Below are positions 51,013 to 61,137 of a DNA stretch of 64,000 bases, piece by piece (position 1 is the first letter of the stretch; each line of letters starts with the position of its first letter). The notes below the pieces were generated by a model. The model saw only the letters and a list, made by a program, of their open reading frames with translations, ran no database searches and was not told the DNA's origin. A program made the translations under genes and the position numbers. Origin of the DNA: Xenococcus sp. PCC 7305 (GTDB lineage Bacteria > Cyanobacteriota > Cyanobacteriia > Cyanobacteriales > Xenococcaceae); assembly GCF_000332055.1 (NCBI RefSeq), contig NZ_ALVZ01000224.1, positions 26,228 through 90,227 of the forward strand, in the 5' to 3' direction.

Positions 51013-51432
51013 TTATGTTCTATGTCGATAGGCTATCCAAAGCATTAATCCCACGAATATCATTAGTACAAAGCAGACTATTACGCCTAGCATCATACTA
51101 GTCAAAGGAACTCGCTGCAACAATAGGGACAAAAATATTGCCATCAGCATCGGGAACAAAACCATTGTAATCAATAAAGCAGATAGAGTATTTGGGGTTA
51201 GTCCTTTATAAAGATTAGACCAACTAGAACCATTCCAATACCAAGCTTTTGTATGTTCAAAAGAAGATAATTGTTCGATTATTTGATAGTTATCTTTAAC
51301 TACAAAAATTTTCTGGCAGCGATCGCAACCCAGGGCTTCTGTTAAGAAAATAAGATTTAAAGAACCTTTCCGACAAGAAGGGCAAGGGTAATTTTTTTGT
51401 AGATCAATTTTACGTATTCTGCGAGGTAGCAC
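51013..51432 (-). CDS. Zinc-ribbon membrane protein, unknown
   Basis: A 139-residue protein. The N-terminal third has CPSC (residues 17-20) and CDRC (residues 36-39), a zinc-ribbon pair. Residues about 83-105 and 112-135 are two membrane helices (LLITMVLFPMLMAIFLSLLL and MLGVIVCFVLMIFVGLMLW). I know it as a conserved cyanobacterial membrane protein without assigned role. The ProA-like gene starts 4 nt beyond its end, so the two are cotranscribed. Confidence 0.65.
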   Translation of the reverse strand: MLPRRIRKIDLQKNYPCPSCRKGSLNLIFLTEALGCDRCQKIFVVKDNYQIIEQLSSFEHTKAWYWNGSSWSNLYKGLTPNTLSALLITMVLFPMLMAIFLSLLLQRVPLTSMMLGVIVCFVLMIFVGLMLWIAYRHRT

Positions 51433-51634
51433 TTAATATAATTGAATAAAAATCCAGGATTTAAATATACTAATACTAATATACGCTTGATGTGAATTAT
51501 TTATGTTAGCTTGGTTACTCTTTTTTGACTCTCGGCCTTTTGATTAATCTATAGTTAGGGGGACGTATTTTATTCTATCCCCCTATTTTCTGAAGGCAAT
51601 TGAGAATTTTGCCCGTAGTGGGTTTCACTTTGGC

Positions 51635-52240
51635 TTACTCTTCTGTTGTCATTTCTTCTGTCTCACCCTCATCGGAAAGAGAAAGTTTGGCAGGAGCTAC
51701 AATTGAAAATAATGTTTGTTCCGCATCATCAAGCACAGTAACACCTTCAGGCAGCACGACATCTCCTACCGTAAGATTGGTGCCGATCTCGAAGTTACTA
51801 ACATCAACATCAATATGTTCGGGAATCTTATTTGCCGCACAGCTAATGTGTAATTCAGTAAAGATCTGCTCTAAAATGCCACCTTGCTTAATGCCTTTAG
51901 CTTCTCCTAGTAACTTAATAGGCACAACTAAGTTTAATTTTTTATCGCCAGCTGCTGAGAAAAAGCTAAGGTGATAAAGAGTTCTTTTCCAAGGATGAGC
52001 TTGAACTTCACGAATAATCGCTTTGCCACTCCAAGGGATATCAGGAATGTTTAGATCAACCAATGTGTTGTTAACAGCTGCTTTTTTTAGTAAAGTTTGA
52101 GCTTCTTTAGCATTCATCGTCAAGGAGATAGATTCTGCTCCTTTGTGGCCGTATAAAGCAGCAGGAATTAGGCCTTCGCGACGTAAAGCCCTAGATTTAC
52201 TACCGACCGTTCTTGTTTTACATTCAACAGTAAGAGACAT
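51635..52240 (-). CDS. rplY: 50S ribosomal protein L25 (Ctc form)
   Basis: A 201-residue bL25, Ctc-type with the extra C-terminal domain. MSLTVECKTRTVGSKSRALRREGLIPAALYGHKG is the family opening that binds 5S rRNA. The C-terminal beta domain starts near VPIKLLGEAKGIKQGGILEQ; the end is acidic (SLSDEGETEEMTTEE). It lies 47 nt downstream of purA on the same strand. Confidence 0.95.
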   Translation of the reverse strand: MSLTVECKTRTVGSKSRALRREGLIPAALYGHKGAESISLTMNAKEAQTLLKKAAVNNTLVDLNIPDIPWSGKAIIREVQAHPWKRTLYHLSFFSAAGDKKLNLVVPIKLLGEAKGIKQGGILEQIFTELHISCAANKIPEHIDVDVSNFEIGTNLTVGDVVLPEGVTVLDDAEQTLFSIVAPAKLSLSDEGETEEMTTEE

Positions 52241-52287
52241 AATTTTTTTACTCAGTGGTTATTGAATTAGGTTTTGGGTTTTATAGT

Positions 52288-53682
<1,395 letters not shown>

Positions 53683-53838
53683 TCAAGTTTAAAATAAGGG
53701 CCGCCAGCGCAAACCCGTCAGAACGCTGAGTCCTTCGAGCTAATTTTCCGTTAGTATCTTTAATTATTGTGTTTTAGCTGCCTTGTGAAGAGAAAGCAAA
53801 ATTATTTTTTATATTGGGCGATTACCGTGGGTGAATAT

Positions 53839-54306
53839 ATGGCAGGGAGAATGTTACTCTCCCACAACTTCGATTTATATGACCAAGTATTTGAAGAATT
53901 AACTGGGGAAGAATTTGCCCAAGTATTTATTGATGAACTAAACAGCAAAGAACAGATTGAGGTTGGTTTTATCGATAATCCTCATTGGAATGTGGAAATT
54001 CGGTTCTCTATGAGTGAATTTACCCCACAAAAGATTGGCGAACTATGCGCCCAAGCGCTGAAAAAGAAACGTCTACAGGAGAAAACTGAAACGGCAACGA
54101 TCCCTAACATCCTAATTTTAGCAGGGAAAAAAACCACCCCACCCATTAATAATGCTCCCACTTCCTTACAACCAGGGGAATGGGGTGTCGATGTGGTTGA
54201 AACTGCTTCGGTATCAACTTTTTTAACTGCTATTCGCTGGGAGGAACGCATTTATACTCGGGCAGTAGAAAATATATTTAAAATTGAGCTACTAAATGGA
54301 AATTAA
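53839..54306 (+). CDS. Conserved hypothetical protein
   Basis: About 155 residues from ATG 53839, which has GGGTG a few bases before it; the frame is open to a TTG at 53767. There is no signal peptide or membrane segment. An N-terminal helix (LYDQVFEELTGEEFAQVFIDEL) is followed by a strand-like VEIRFSMSEFTPQKIGELCAQALKKKR and a C-terminal WGVDVVETASVSTFLTAIRWEERIYTRA block. The overall pattern suggests an alpha/beta protein. I do not recognise the family. It lies between purA (divergent) and prk. Confidence 0.6.
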   Translation: MAGRMLLSHNFDLYDQVFEELTGEEFAQVFIDELNSKEQIEVGFIDNPHWNVEIRFSMSEFTPQKIGELCAQALKKKRLQEKTETATIPNILILAGKKTTPPINNAPTSLQPGEWGVDVVETASVSTFLTAIRWEERIYTRAVENIFKIELLNGN

Positions 54307-54581
54307 ATGGAAATTAAAGCCTCTCCTATCTCTTGTAGAGGTCGGTAGCATCTGGTAATATTTGTCAAAGAAAGTTAATAGTCAGTATCAAATACTTACG
54401 TAAAAATAGCTCAAAGTTGAGTTTAACTAATTTAAATAATCTAAACGTCCTGATTCATATTCTCTCCTTATGTATACCACAAGCAGAGTTGATTGGTCGC
54501 AGATAGATTTGTTTAAATGCTGCCAACCTGAGCTAACTTAATAAATAATAGGTTAATCATTTTTTGTAATAGAGGAAAACT

Positions 54582-55577
54582 ATGTCTGCCGATCTTGACC
54601 GCGTGGTACTTATAGGAGTTGCGGGAGACTCCGGGTGTGGTAAATCAACATTTCTTCGTCGCTTAACTGACCTATTTGGCGAAGAGTTCATGACTGTTAT
54701 TTGCTTGGATGACTATCATAGTCTAGACCGCAAGGGAAGAAAAGCAGCAGGTGTTACCGCATTAAATCCTAAAGCCAATAATTTTGACTTGATGTATGAG
54801 CAAATTAAAGCTCTCAAAGAAGGTAACGCGATTGATAAGCCAATTTATAATCATGAAACTGGCGAACTTGATCCCCCAGAAAAAGTCGAACCCAATAAAG
54901 TAGTTGTCATTGAAGGTCTTCATCCCTTATATGATGCAAGAGTTCGCGAGCTAATTGATTTCAGTGTTTATTTGGATATTAGCGATGAAGTGAAAATCCA
55001 ATGGAAAATTCAAAGAGATATGGCAGAAAGAGGCCATACCTATGAAGATATTTTGGCTTCTATTGAAGCTAGAAAACCTGATTTCTCAGCTTACATCGAA
55101 GTACAAAGAGCATTTGCTGATGTAGTAATTCAAGTACTACCCACTCAGTTGACTGATGATAAAGAGAGCGATTTACTAAGAGTTCGTTTGGTTCAGAAAG
55201 AAGGAATCGAAAACTTCGAGACTGCTTATCTGTTTGATGAAGGTTCTACTATTGATTGGAGACCCTGTGGTCGTAAGCTAACTTGTGCTTATCCTGGTAT
55301 CAAAATGTACTATGGCCCTGATAATATCTTTGGTAATGAAGTTTCTGTTTTAGAAGTAGATGGTCAATTTGACAATCTTGAAGAGATGATTTACATCGAA
55401 AGCCATCTTAGTAAAACCGGAACTAAGCATTACGGTGAAATGACTGAGTTGTTGCTCAAGCATAAAGATTACCCAGGTTCCAATAATGGAACTGGTTTAT
55501 TCCAAGTTTTGGTGGGACTTAAAATGCGTGAAACCTATGACAAACTAACTGTAGCTAAAGAAGCTGTAACTGCATAG
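54582..55577 (+). CDS. prk: Phosphoribulokinase Prk
   Basis: A 331-residue Calvin-cycle enzyme that phosphorylates ribulose-5-phosphate. P-loop GVAGDSGCGKST at residues 12-23; Cys19 (in the P-loop) and Cys41 (ICLDDYHS) are the regulatory pair reduced by thioredoxin in cyanobacteria. The C-terminal CGRKLTC pair binds CP12 in the GAPDH/PRK complex. DEVKIQWKIQRDMAERGHTYEDI holds active-site residues. Good ribosome binding site (GAGGA before ATG). A strong terminator follows at 55621. Monocistronic. Confidence 0.97.
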   Translation: MSADLDRVVLIGVAGDSGCGKSTFLRRLTDLFGEEFMTVICLDDYHSLDRKGRKAAGVTALNPKANNFDLMYEQIKALKEGNAIDKPIYNHETGELDPPEKVEPNKVVVIEGLHPLYDARVRELIDFSVYLDISDEVKIQWKIQRDMAERGHTYEDILASIEARKPDFSAYIEVQRAFADVVIQVLPTQLTDDKESDLLRVRLVQKEGIENFETAYLFDEGSTIDWRPCGRKLTCAYPGIKMYYGPDNIFGNEVSVLEVDGQFDNLEEMIYIESHLSKTGTKHYGEMTELLLKHKDYPGSNNGTGLFQVLVGLKMRETYDKLTVAKEAVTA

Positions 55578-55585
55578 AGGGTTCG

Positions 55586-55605
55586 GTTTCTAGGGTTTTA
55601 GAAAC
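55586..55605 (+). other. Short hairpin after prk
   Basis: GTTTCTA pairs with TAGAAAC across a 6-nt loop just after the prk stop, before the main terminator. It may stabilise the transcript end. Confidence 0.45.
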
Positions 55606-55620
55606 ACAGATAAGAATTTG

Positions 55621-55652
55621 CGAGAGCTGCAGTTAGGCTCTCGTATTTTTTT
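55621..55652 (+). terminator. Intrinsic terminator of prk
   Basis: CGAGAGC (55621-55627) pairs with GCTCTCG (55637-55643), followed by TATTTTTTT. A textbook rho-independent terminator. Confidence 0.85.
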
Positions 55653-55671
55653 ACTGCTAACTGCTAAGCGA

Positions 55672-57333
55672 TCACTGATTAATGGTCCAGAAAGGGAAAT
55701 TCTGACTGGGATTGATAACGACGCCATTAAGATTATTTTGGGCAAAAGCATAATCTTTAGTTTGCCATAGAGGAATATAAGGAACATCTTCAGCTAGAGT
55801 TTTTTGCAACTGAGCAAAGATTTCTTTACGGATTTCGGGGTCGGTTGCTTGACGTTGTTGATTAATTAATTGATTAACGCGATCGCTATAATAAAAAGAA
55901 CCTCTACTCTCAGCAGCTCCTGCTTGGCAACCTGTCGCTTGTGATCCTTGACTACAACTAAGAAAAGGTTGAATATAGTTATCAGCATCGAGAAAATCAG
56001 GGTACCAGTCTACTAACGCCGCAGGATAGACTCCTTTGCTGAGATTGCTAAAGAAAGAAGCCGACTCTACATTACTAGGCACAAATTGCATTAAACCATC
56101 TAATTCTTGTTCTACTAAGGCTTTTAAGGTCTCAGCGACAATTCCTCTTGTGATTGATCCCGAAGGATGCCAAATTTCAATAATTGCGGGGTTGCTAGCT
56201 GAATATCCCGCTTGGATTAATAATTCTTTCGCTTTAGTAGTATTAGCGTCACCATAAAGAGTTTGTAGCGTAGGTTGATAAACATCAAAGGTCGTGGGGA
56301 CCAAACTATACAATGGTTCAGCCTGTCCCTGCAAAACTCTTTGGTTAATTAATCCGCGATCTATTATTGCCGCGATCGCCTGCCGAACTTCTGGTTTATT
56401 TAAGGGTTCTTGATTAAGATTTAAGACTAGATAATTAACAACTGTTCCCGAACCTTCGATCGCCTGCCATTGTTGTTTTTCTGCTCCAGCGAGTAAATTG
56501 GTTATTTGATTGGGATCTAGAGACTGATAAGCAACATCAATCTCCCGAGTACGAAAACTATTAAATAAGTTTGCTGAATTCCCTGCATAAATTTGGAGGT
56601 TAATCCCTTCGTTGGACGGTTGATCTCCCCAGTAATTTTCGTTGATATCTAAACTAATAGAATCGCTACTGAACTCTTTCAATTTATATTTTCCTGTGCC
56701 AATTAAAGTGTTGGGGTTAAATTTTCCCGAGCCAATTTCATAGGCTTGGGGAGATACCGCACAGGCACCAGGAAAAGCTAGTAGAGCAGGAAAAGCGGCA
56801 AAAGGTTGTTTTAAAGTAATCGTGAGTTCATATTCTCCCGTAGCGGTCACTTTATCGATCACATCTGAAAGTAAAAAAGCAGGTTTACCGCCATTACTGA
56901 TAAAACGATTGAGGGAAAACGCCATAGCCTCGGCATTGAAGGGTGCGTCATCTTGAAAGGTCACTCCCTGACGCAAAGGGATTGTATAAGTTTTGCCATC
57001 CTCGCTAATTGTCGGCATAGCCGTCGCGAGTAAGGGTTCAATTTCTGTGGTGCCTAATTTGTAAGTATAAAGACTTTCCCCCACGTTATAAATAATATTT
57101 AATCCTGAGAGTTCGTAGCTATCTGCGGGATCAAGAGTTCTTGGTTTGAGCGTTGTCCCAATGGAAATACGATTATTATCGACAGTGGTGGGATTTGTTG
57201 ACTGGGGTTGATTGCTATTACAGGCGATCGCTAAAGTAATGCAAAGTAGAAATAAACTAATATATTTACTAAATTGGAGAAGGATTCGGAAAAGTCGATT
57301 GTGGCTCATATTTTGAATTCTGTCATAGCGCAT
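55672..57333 (-). CDS. Peptide-type ABC substrate-binding lipoprotein (SBP_bac_5)
   Basis: A 553-residue binding protein of the DppA/OppA/NikA type. Lipobox LAIAC (Cys38) anchors it to the membrane. Family blocks: TLKPRTLDPADSYELSGLNIIYNVGESLYTY, YTIPLRQGVTFQDDAPFNAEAMAFSL and PLNKPEVRQAIAAIIDRGLINQ, ending at DVPYIPLWQTKDYAFAQNNLNG. No permease or ATPase is adjacent, so the importer parts are elsewhere. The stop sits next to a TAGCAGT short repeat. Its start region overlaps that of the divergent acyltransferase gene's 5' extension. Confidence 0.9.
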   Translation of the reverse strand: MRYDRIQNMSHNRLFRILLQFSKYISLFLLCITLAIACNSNQPQSTNPTTVDNNRISIGTTLKPRTLDPADSYELSGLNIIYNVGESLYTYKLGTTEIEPLLATAMPTISEDGKTYTIPLRQGVTFQDDAPFNAEAMAFSLNRFISNGGKPAFLLSDVIDKVTATGEYELTITLKQPFAAFPALLAFPGACAVSPQAYEIGSGKFNPNTLIGTGKYKLKEFSSDSISLDINENYWGDQPSNEGINLQIYAGNSANLFNSFRTREIDVAYQSLDPNQITNLLAGAEKQQWQAIEGSGTVVNYLVLNLNQEPLNKPEVRQAIAAIIDRGLINQRVLQGQAEPLYSLVPTTFDVYQPTLQTLYGDANTTKAKELLIQAGYSASNPAIIEIWHPSGSITRGIVAETLKALVEQELDGLMQFVPSNVESASFFSNLSKGVYPAALVDWYPDFLDADNYIQPFLSCSQGSQATGCQAGAAESRGSFYYSDRVNQLINQQRQATDPEIRKEIFAQLQKTLAEDVPYIPLWQTKDYAFAQNNLNGVVINPSQNFPFWTINQ

Positions 57334-57372
57334 TGCTTCTGTTCAGGTATAGCACGGAGCTATATTATCAAG

Positions 57373-58341
57373 ATGCCAGGTTTTCTTGCTCTTCCCTTGA
57401 TGAACAATCGACAACTCCCCACTCTAATCTCTATGATCCAATCTGCGATAATTTGTGCAGAGTTATATCTCAAAGCTTACTATTCGAGCGCCAACACACT
57501 CACTGGTTGGTCGTTGGATGATCGAGATCCTCAGATAATTGAAAAATTAATACCTTTTTTTGACTGGATATATAAAAATTATTTTCGAGTGCAAACCGAT
57601 GGCTGGGAAAATATTCCCAAAACAGGCAAAGTACTACTGATAGGCTCCCATAATGGAGGATTGGCAGCTCCTGATACCGTTATGATGACTTATGATTTGT
57701 TCCAAAAATTTGGCACGGATCGCTTGGCCTACGCTTTAATGGAACCCAAAATTTGGCAAGTACTACCGGGTTTGGCTCGCTTGGCAACCCAAGTTGGCAC
57801 AATTCAACCCCATCCTAAGCTGGCCAGGGCGGCACTACGTCGAGGTGCTGCTGTTTTAATCTATCCCGGTGGAGCAAAAGATGTATTTCGACCCTATTCT
57901 ATGCGCAACAAAATCTATTTCCACGGTCATAAAGGATTTATCAAACTAGCCTTGCAAGAGGAAGCTTCAATTATTCCGTTTATTTCCTATGGAGCTCATT
58001 CTACCTTGATTGTCCTGGCAGATATTTATCCCCAATTGAAACAATTACATAAGTTGGGGATGCCCTGGTTGGGGGATATCGATCCTGGGGTATTTCCGAT
58101 TTACTTGGGCTTGCCTTGGCTGGTTGCCTTTGGACCCTTGCCGAATATTCCTTTGCCTGTGCCATTGCATACTCGGGTCTGCCCTGAGATCACCTTCGAG
58201 CGCTCTGGGGAAGAGGCAGCTCGCGATCGCAAATATGTTAATCATTGCTACGATCTCGTTTGTGAACAGATGCAACGAGAACTAGATCGATTGGTTCAAG
58301 AAGAAACAAATAAGTCTAGCGGCAAAACATGTTGGCCTTAA
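57373..58341 (+). CDS. Glycerolipid acyltransferase of the DGAT/phytyl-ester-synthase type
   Basis: About 322 residues from ATG 57373 (the open frame extends to 57274). The acyltransferase motif is LLIGSHNGGLAAPDTVMM, the H-x(n)-D site of the MGAT/DGAT2-like and cyanobacterial Slr2103-like families. AVLIYPGGAKDVFRPYSMRNKIYF is the PGG block of the same group, with AGLIKLALQEEASIIPF-type sequence following. Slr2103 in Synechocystis is reported to make acylplastoquinol and phytyl esters, so a similar neutral-lipid role is plausible. Its stop is 1 nt from the stop of the convergent esterase gene. Confidence 0.75.
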   Translation: MPGFLALPLMNNRQLPTLISMIQSAIICAELYLKAYYSSANTLTGWSLDDRDPQIIEKLIPFFDWIYKNYFRVQTDGWENIPKTGKVLLIGSHNGGLAAPDTVMMTYDLFQKFGTDRLAYALMEPKIWQVLPGLARLATQVGTIQPHPKLARAALRRGAAVLIYPGGAKDVFRPYSMRNKIYFHGHKGFIKLALQEEASIIPFISYGAHSTLIVLADIYPQLKQLHKLGMPWLGDIDPGVFPIYLGLPWLVAFGPLPNIPLPVPLHTRVCPEITFERSGEEAARDRKYVNHCYDLVCEQMQRELDRLVQEETNKSSGKTCWP

Positions 58342-58342
58342 A

Positions 58343-58960
58343 TTAAAATCCACTAAAAGCCTTCAGTACTGTCTTTTGAACTCTAGAGTTATTCATCATG
58401 AAACTGTGCATGACTGGTAGTTTGACTATATGATCCTGAGCTGATAGGCGAGTTTCACTGAGCGAGACAATCCCATCATTGAGTTCATCTCCAAAGGGAC
58501 TCCAGATACCTCTGGGACCAACCGTCCCTGCTATTATTGTGTAGGTCGATTCAATGCCTGGAAGAGAGGCAAAAAAAGCTGGATCAGTTAAGTTAAACCC
58601 ACATTGACCTGTCCACCATCTAAAAGGCGCTATTCGCCAAGCCTGAGTTGCCAAACGAGGTAATTGATTTGGGGTGCCCAGCATAACAATGTGATGAGGC
58701 TTTGCAATAGCATCTGAGCCGAGAGCTGCCCGCGTCAATAAGCCGCCGAGAGAATGGGCGATAATCCCATAAGGTCCTTGGTTGGCCAGTTCTTGGAGGC
58801 GCATTCGTAATCGCACAACTATACGATCAAAAGTTTCCGAAAAAGCTAGATAGCTAAACTGTTCAGTTTTCCATCCCGTTTTTTGTTGTAAATACCATTC
58901 AAGACTGAGCAGTGATAAGGGTGTTCTACTAAGTCCATGAATTAACAATATCTTCATCAC
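58343..58960 (-). CDS. Small alpha/beta hydrolase, lipase/esterase-like
   Basis: A 205-residue serine hydrolase. IIAHSLGGLLTRAAL gives nucleophile Ser70; Asp in LNDGIVSLSE and His in LPVMHSFMM complete the triad. It resembles small PGAP1/lipase-like alpha/beta hydrolases without a cap. It converges on the acyltransferase with 1 bp between stops; the two may act on the same lipid pool, by inference. Confidence 0.8.
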   Translation of the reverse strand: MMKILLIHGLSRTPLSLLSLEWYLQQKTGWKTEQFSYLAFSETFDRIVVRLRMRLQELANQGPYGIIAHSLGGLLTRAALGSDAIAKPHHIVMLGTPNQLPRLATQAWRIAPFRWWTGQCGFNLTDPAFFASLPGIESTYTIIAGTVGPRGIWSPFGDELNDGIVSLSETRLSAQDHIVKLPVMHSFMMNNSRVQKTVLKAFSGF

Positions 58961-59110
58961 TATTCTTTAAGGTTTCTATCTATATTGTATGAGGTTAATT
59001 TTTAATAATTAATTTTGACTTTTGAGTGTTCAGTTCTCTCTAGATAAAATAGTGAAGTAACATGAGATGAGTATAATTAAACTATTAGACTAATGTCTTA
59101 GTTGGCTTGC

Positions 59111-59149
59111 GATCTCGAAGAGATCCGCTTTGTGGTCCCCACAGGACCA
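59111..59149 (+). promoter_or_regulatory. Two adjacent perfect hairpins upstream of the Dam-type gene
   Basis: GATCTC-GAA-GAGATC (59111-59125) and TGGTCC-CCACA-GGACCA (59133-59149) are separated by 7 nt. The first contains two GATC sites. They lie 49 nt before the ATG at 59198 and could act in mRNA or in methylation-dependent control. Confidence 0.5.
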
Positions 59150-59197
59150 GAATTTTTGTACTCACAACATTTCGCTTTTCACGAAGATATTTATAAA

Positions 59198-60085
59198 ATG
59201 CCGGATCAACAAGCAAAACCATTTTTGAAATGGGCTGGAGGCAAAACGCAATTATTAACAGTTATTGGCTCTGAATTTTATTATAAAAATAATGATCAAT
59301 TTATTTATGTTGAACCATTTGTCGGCAGTGGAGCTGTCTTATTTTGGGTTTTAAATAACTATCCTAATTTGGAGAAAGTCATTATTAATGATATCAATAT
59401 TGATTTAACCAATGCTTATCAGACAATTAAGACAAATATTAAAGTTCTCATTGATATTTTAGAGAAATGGCAAGCAGAATATCATGCTTTTTCTAGTAAG
59501 CAAAAGTTAAAAAAAGAATATTATTACGCCAAAAGAGCACTATTTAATCAAAGAATATGTCGAGAAATTGAACAAACAGCATTGTTTATTTTTTTGAATA
59601 AAACCTGCTTTAATGGATTGTATCGAGTTAATAAAAAGAATGAATTCAATGTACCTATCGGCAGTTATACAAAACCATTGATTTGTGACAAAAATAATCT
59701 AATAGCAGTCAGTAAAGCTTTAAGGAATGTTGAAATATTGCATGGTGATTTTGCAAAAACTCTTATTTACGCAACAGAAAATAGTTTCTTTTATTTTGAC
59801 CCGCCCTATAAACCCTTAAGCAACACATCAAACTTTAATTCCTATGCCAAGACTAGGTTTAATGATGATGAACAAATAAGACTTAAGAAGTTTTGCGATC
59901 AACTGGATTTGTTGAAATCTAAGTGGATGCTAAGTAATTCTGATGTTAAAGGAAAAAATCCTGAAGATAATTTTTTTGATGAATTGTACCAAAGCTATCA
60001 GATAAATAGGGTTCTTGCTCGCAGAAGTATTAACTCCAAGGCTTCTCAACGAGGACAATTAAGCGAACTTTTGATTACAAATTGA
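59198..60085 (+). CDS. DNA adenine methyltransferase, Dam/DpnM (D12) class
   Basis: A 295-residue N6-adenine methyltransferase. PFLKWAGGK at residues 8-16 is motif X, VEPFVGSGAV the SAM motif I, and FYFDPPYKPL the catalytic DPPY motif IV, in the alpha order used by Dam and M.DpnII. Target probably GATC, which also sits at the core of the HIP1 octamer that abounds in this genome, though specificity cannot be proved. There is no restriction endonuclease beside it, so it is a solitary methyltransferase. I prefer ATG 59198 over the open frame to 59102, whose sequence is taken up by two hairpins. Confidence 0.85.
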   Translation: MPDQQAKPFLKWAGGKTQLLTVIGSEFYYKNNDQFIYVEPFVGSGAVLFWVLNNYPNLEKVIINDINIDLTNAYQTIKTNIKVLIDILEKWQAEYHAFSSKQKLKKEYYYAKRALFNQRICREIEQTALFIFLNKTCFNGLYRVNKKNEFNVPIGSYTKPLICDKNNLIAVSKALRNVEILHGDFAKTLIYATENSFFYFDPPYKPLSNTSNFNSYAKTRFNDDEQIRLKKFCDQLDLLKSKWMLSNSDVKGKNPEDNFFDELYQSYQINRVLARRSINSKASQRGQLSELLITN

Positions 60086-60110
60086 CTGGGCTTAAAATAT
60101 AATTTTTTTC

Positions 60111-60153
60111 AACCTAAAACCTACCACCTAAAACCCAACACCAGTCTTGACTA
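60111..60153. repeat. CCTAAAA/CCTACCA tandem repeat
   Basis: Same family as 3590-3630, down to the TCTTGA that follows the units. Confidence 0.75.
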
Positions 60154-60256
60154 GACTATAGATTACTAAGTCTTGTTTGCAATTTTCAAACTCGCGCCGT
60201 TCCTTAGATGAGTGAAAGATGTGTGAAACTTATCCGAAGGTGTATCCTTTAGGGCA

Positions 60257-61081
60257 TCAGGGTCGCTCGTCAATTTTCAATTCCAATTTCCGTGCCTTAT
60301 AAAAAGTTTCCAGGCTTGTGCGATCGCCAACAAACCGCCAATGCCAAGGTTCATAACTAATTCCTTGGGGATTATCGGGGGGAAAAGATAATTCAAAACT
60401 ATAACGAGCCGCATTTTGTTCTAACCAACGAAAAGCAGCAGTATTGGCAAATTTGGGACTAACATTAACCGCAGGAACCTTGCCATCTCCAATATCGATC
60501 GCGTAACCGGTATGATGTTCGCTATAACCAGGAGGCGCACTCACTTCTGCTCTCTTGGTAGCATCCTGGACTCTTTGTTCTTTGATATTAAAAAATAAAT
60601 AGTCTTGATCCTCTACCGAGCGAAATCCCGAGATAGCAGTCAAAATTATGCCCTGATTTCTGGCCGCTGCCTGCATTTGCTGGAATTTAGCGGCGGCTGC
60701 TTTATGCAAGCGAACACTGCCATCAGCGGTGACCGGTGATAATTCTGATTCAGCAACCTGTTCATAGGGCAAATGTCCTAAAATATTATCCACTTGGGCG
60801 ACTTCTGCAACCTCTGGTTCTGACACTTCTGAATTAGATTCTGAGGTTATTGGCTCGTCGGGAATAGATTCAGGAGTCACGACTTCCTCGGAAATAGACT
60901 CAACTATTGGGTTGTCAGAGCGAACTACAAAAAACAGCAACCCTGCGATCGCAGCCAGGACAACTCCCCCCAGACCCAGCCATAGCAAAGGAAACCGTGA
61001 AGAACTTTGGGTAGCAATAGTTTCCCTGGTTGCTTCAGGAATATCTGGAATGTCTGGGATATCTGGAGTATCATCGAGCAT
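60257..61081 (-). CDS. D-Ala-D-Ala carboxypeptidase, VanY (M15B) type
   Basis: A 274-residue peptidase. The N-terminal 60 residues contain an acidic-proline stretch (PDIPDIPDIPE, from a short tandem DNA repeat) and a membrane helix at about 30-52 (FPLLWLGLGGVVLAAIAGLLFFVV). After an acidic linker the M15B domain has SGFRSVEDQ, SAPPGYSEHHTGYAIDIGD (zinc His and Asp) and SYEPWHWRFVG (catalytic Glu and zinc His). It trims pentapeptide peptidoglycan stems on the outer side of the membrane. A TAACTGA repeat separates it from the malic enzyme gene upstream. Confidence 0.9.
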   Translation of the reverse strand: MLDDTPDIPDIPDIPEATRETIATQSSSRFPLLWLGLGGVVLAAIAGLLFFVVRSDNPIVESISEEVVTPESIPDEPITSESNSEVSEPEVAEVAQVDNILGHLPYEQVAESELSPVTADGSVRLHKAAAAKFQQMQAAARNQGIILTAISGFRSVEDQDYLFFNIKEQRVQDATKRAEVSAPPGYSEHHTGYAIDIGDGKVPAVNVSPKFANTAAFRWLEQNAARYSFELSFPPDNPQGISYEPWHWRFVGDRTSLETFYKARKLELKIDERP

Positions 61082-61103
61082 TATTCTAACGACTCATAAC
61101 TGT

Positions 61104-61134
61104 TTACTGATAACTGATAACTGATAACTGATAA
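61104..61134. repeat. ACTGATA tandem repeat
   Basis: Four ACTGATA units between malic enzyme and the VanY-type gene. Confidence 0.85.
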
Positions 61135-61137
61135 AGT

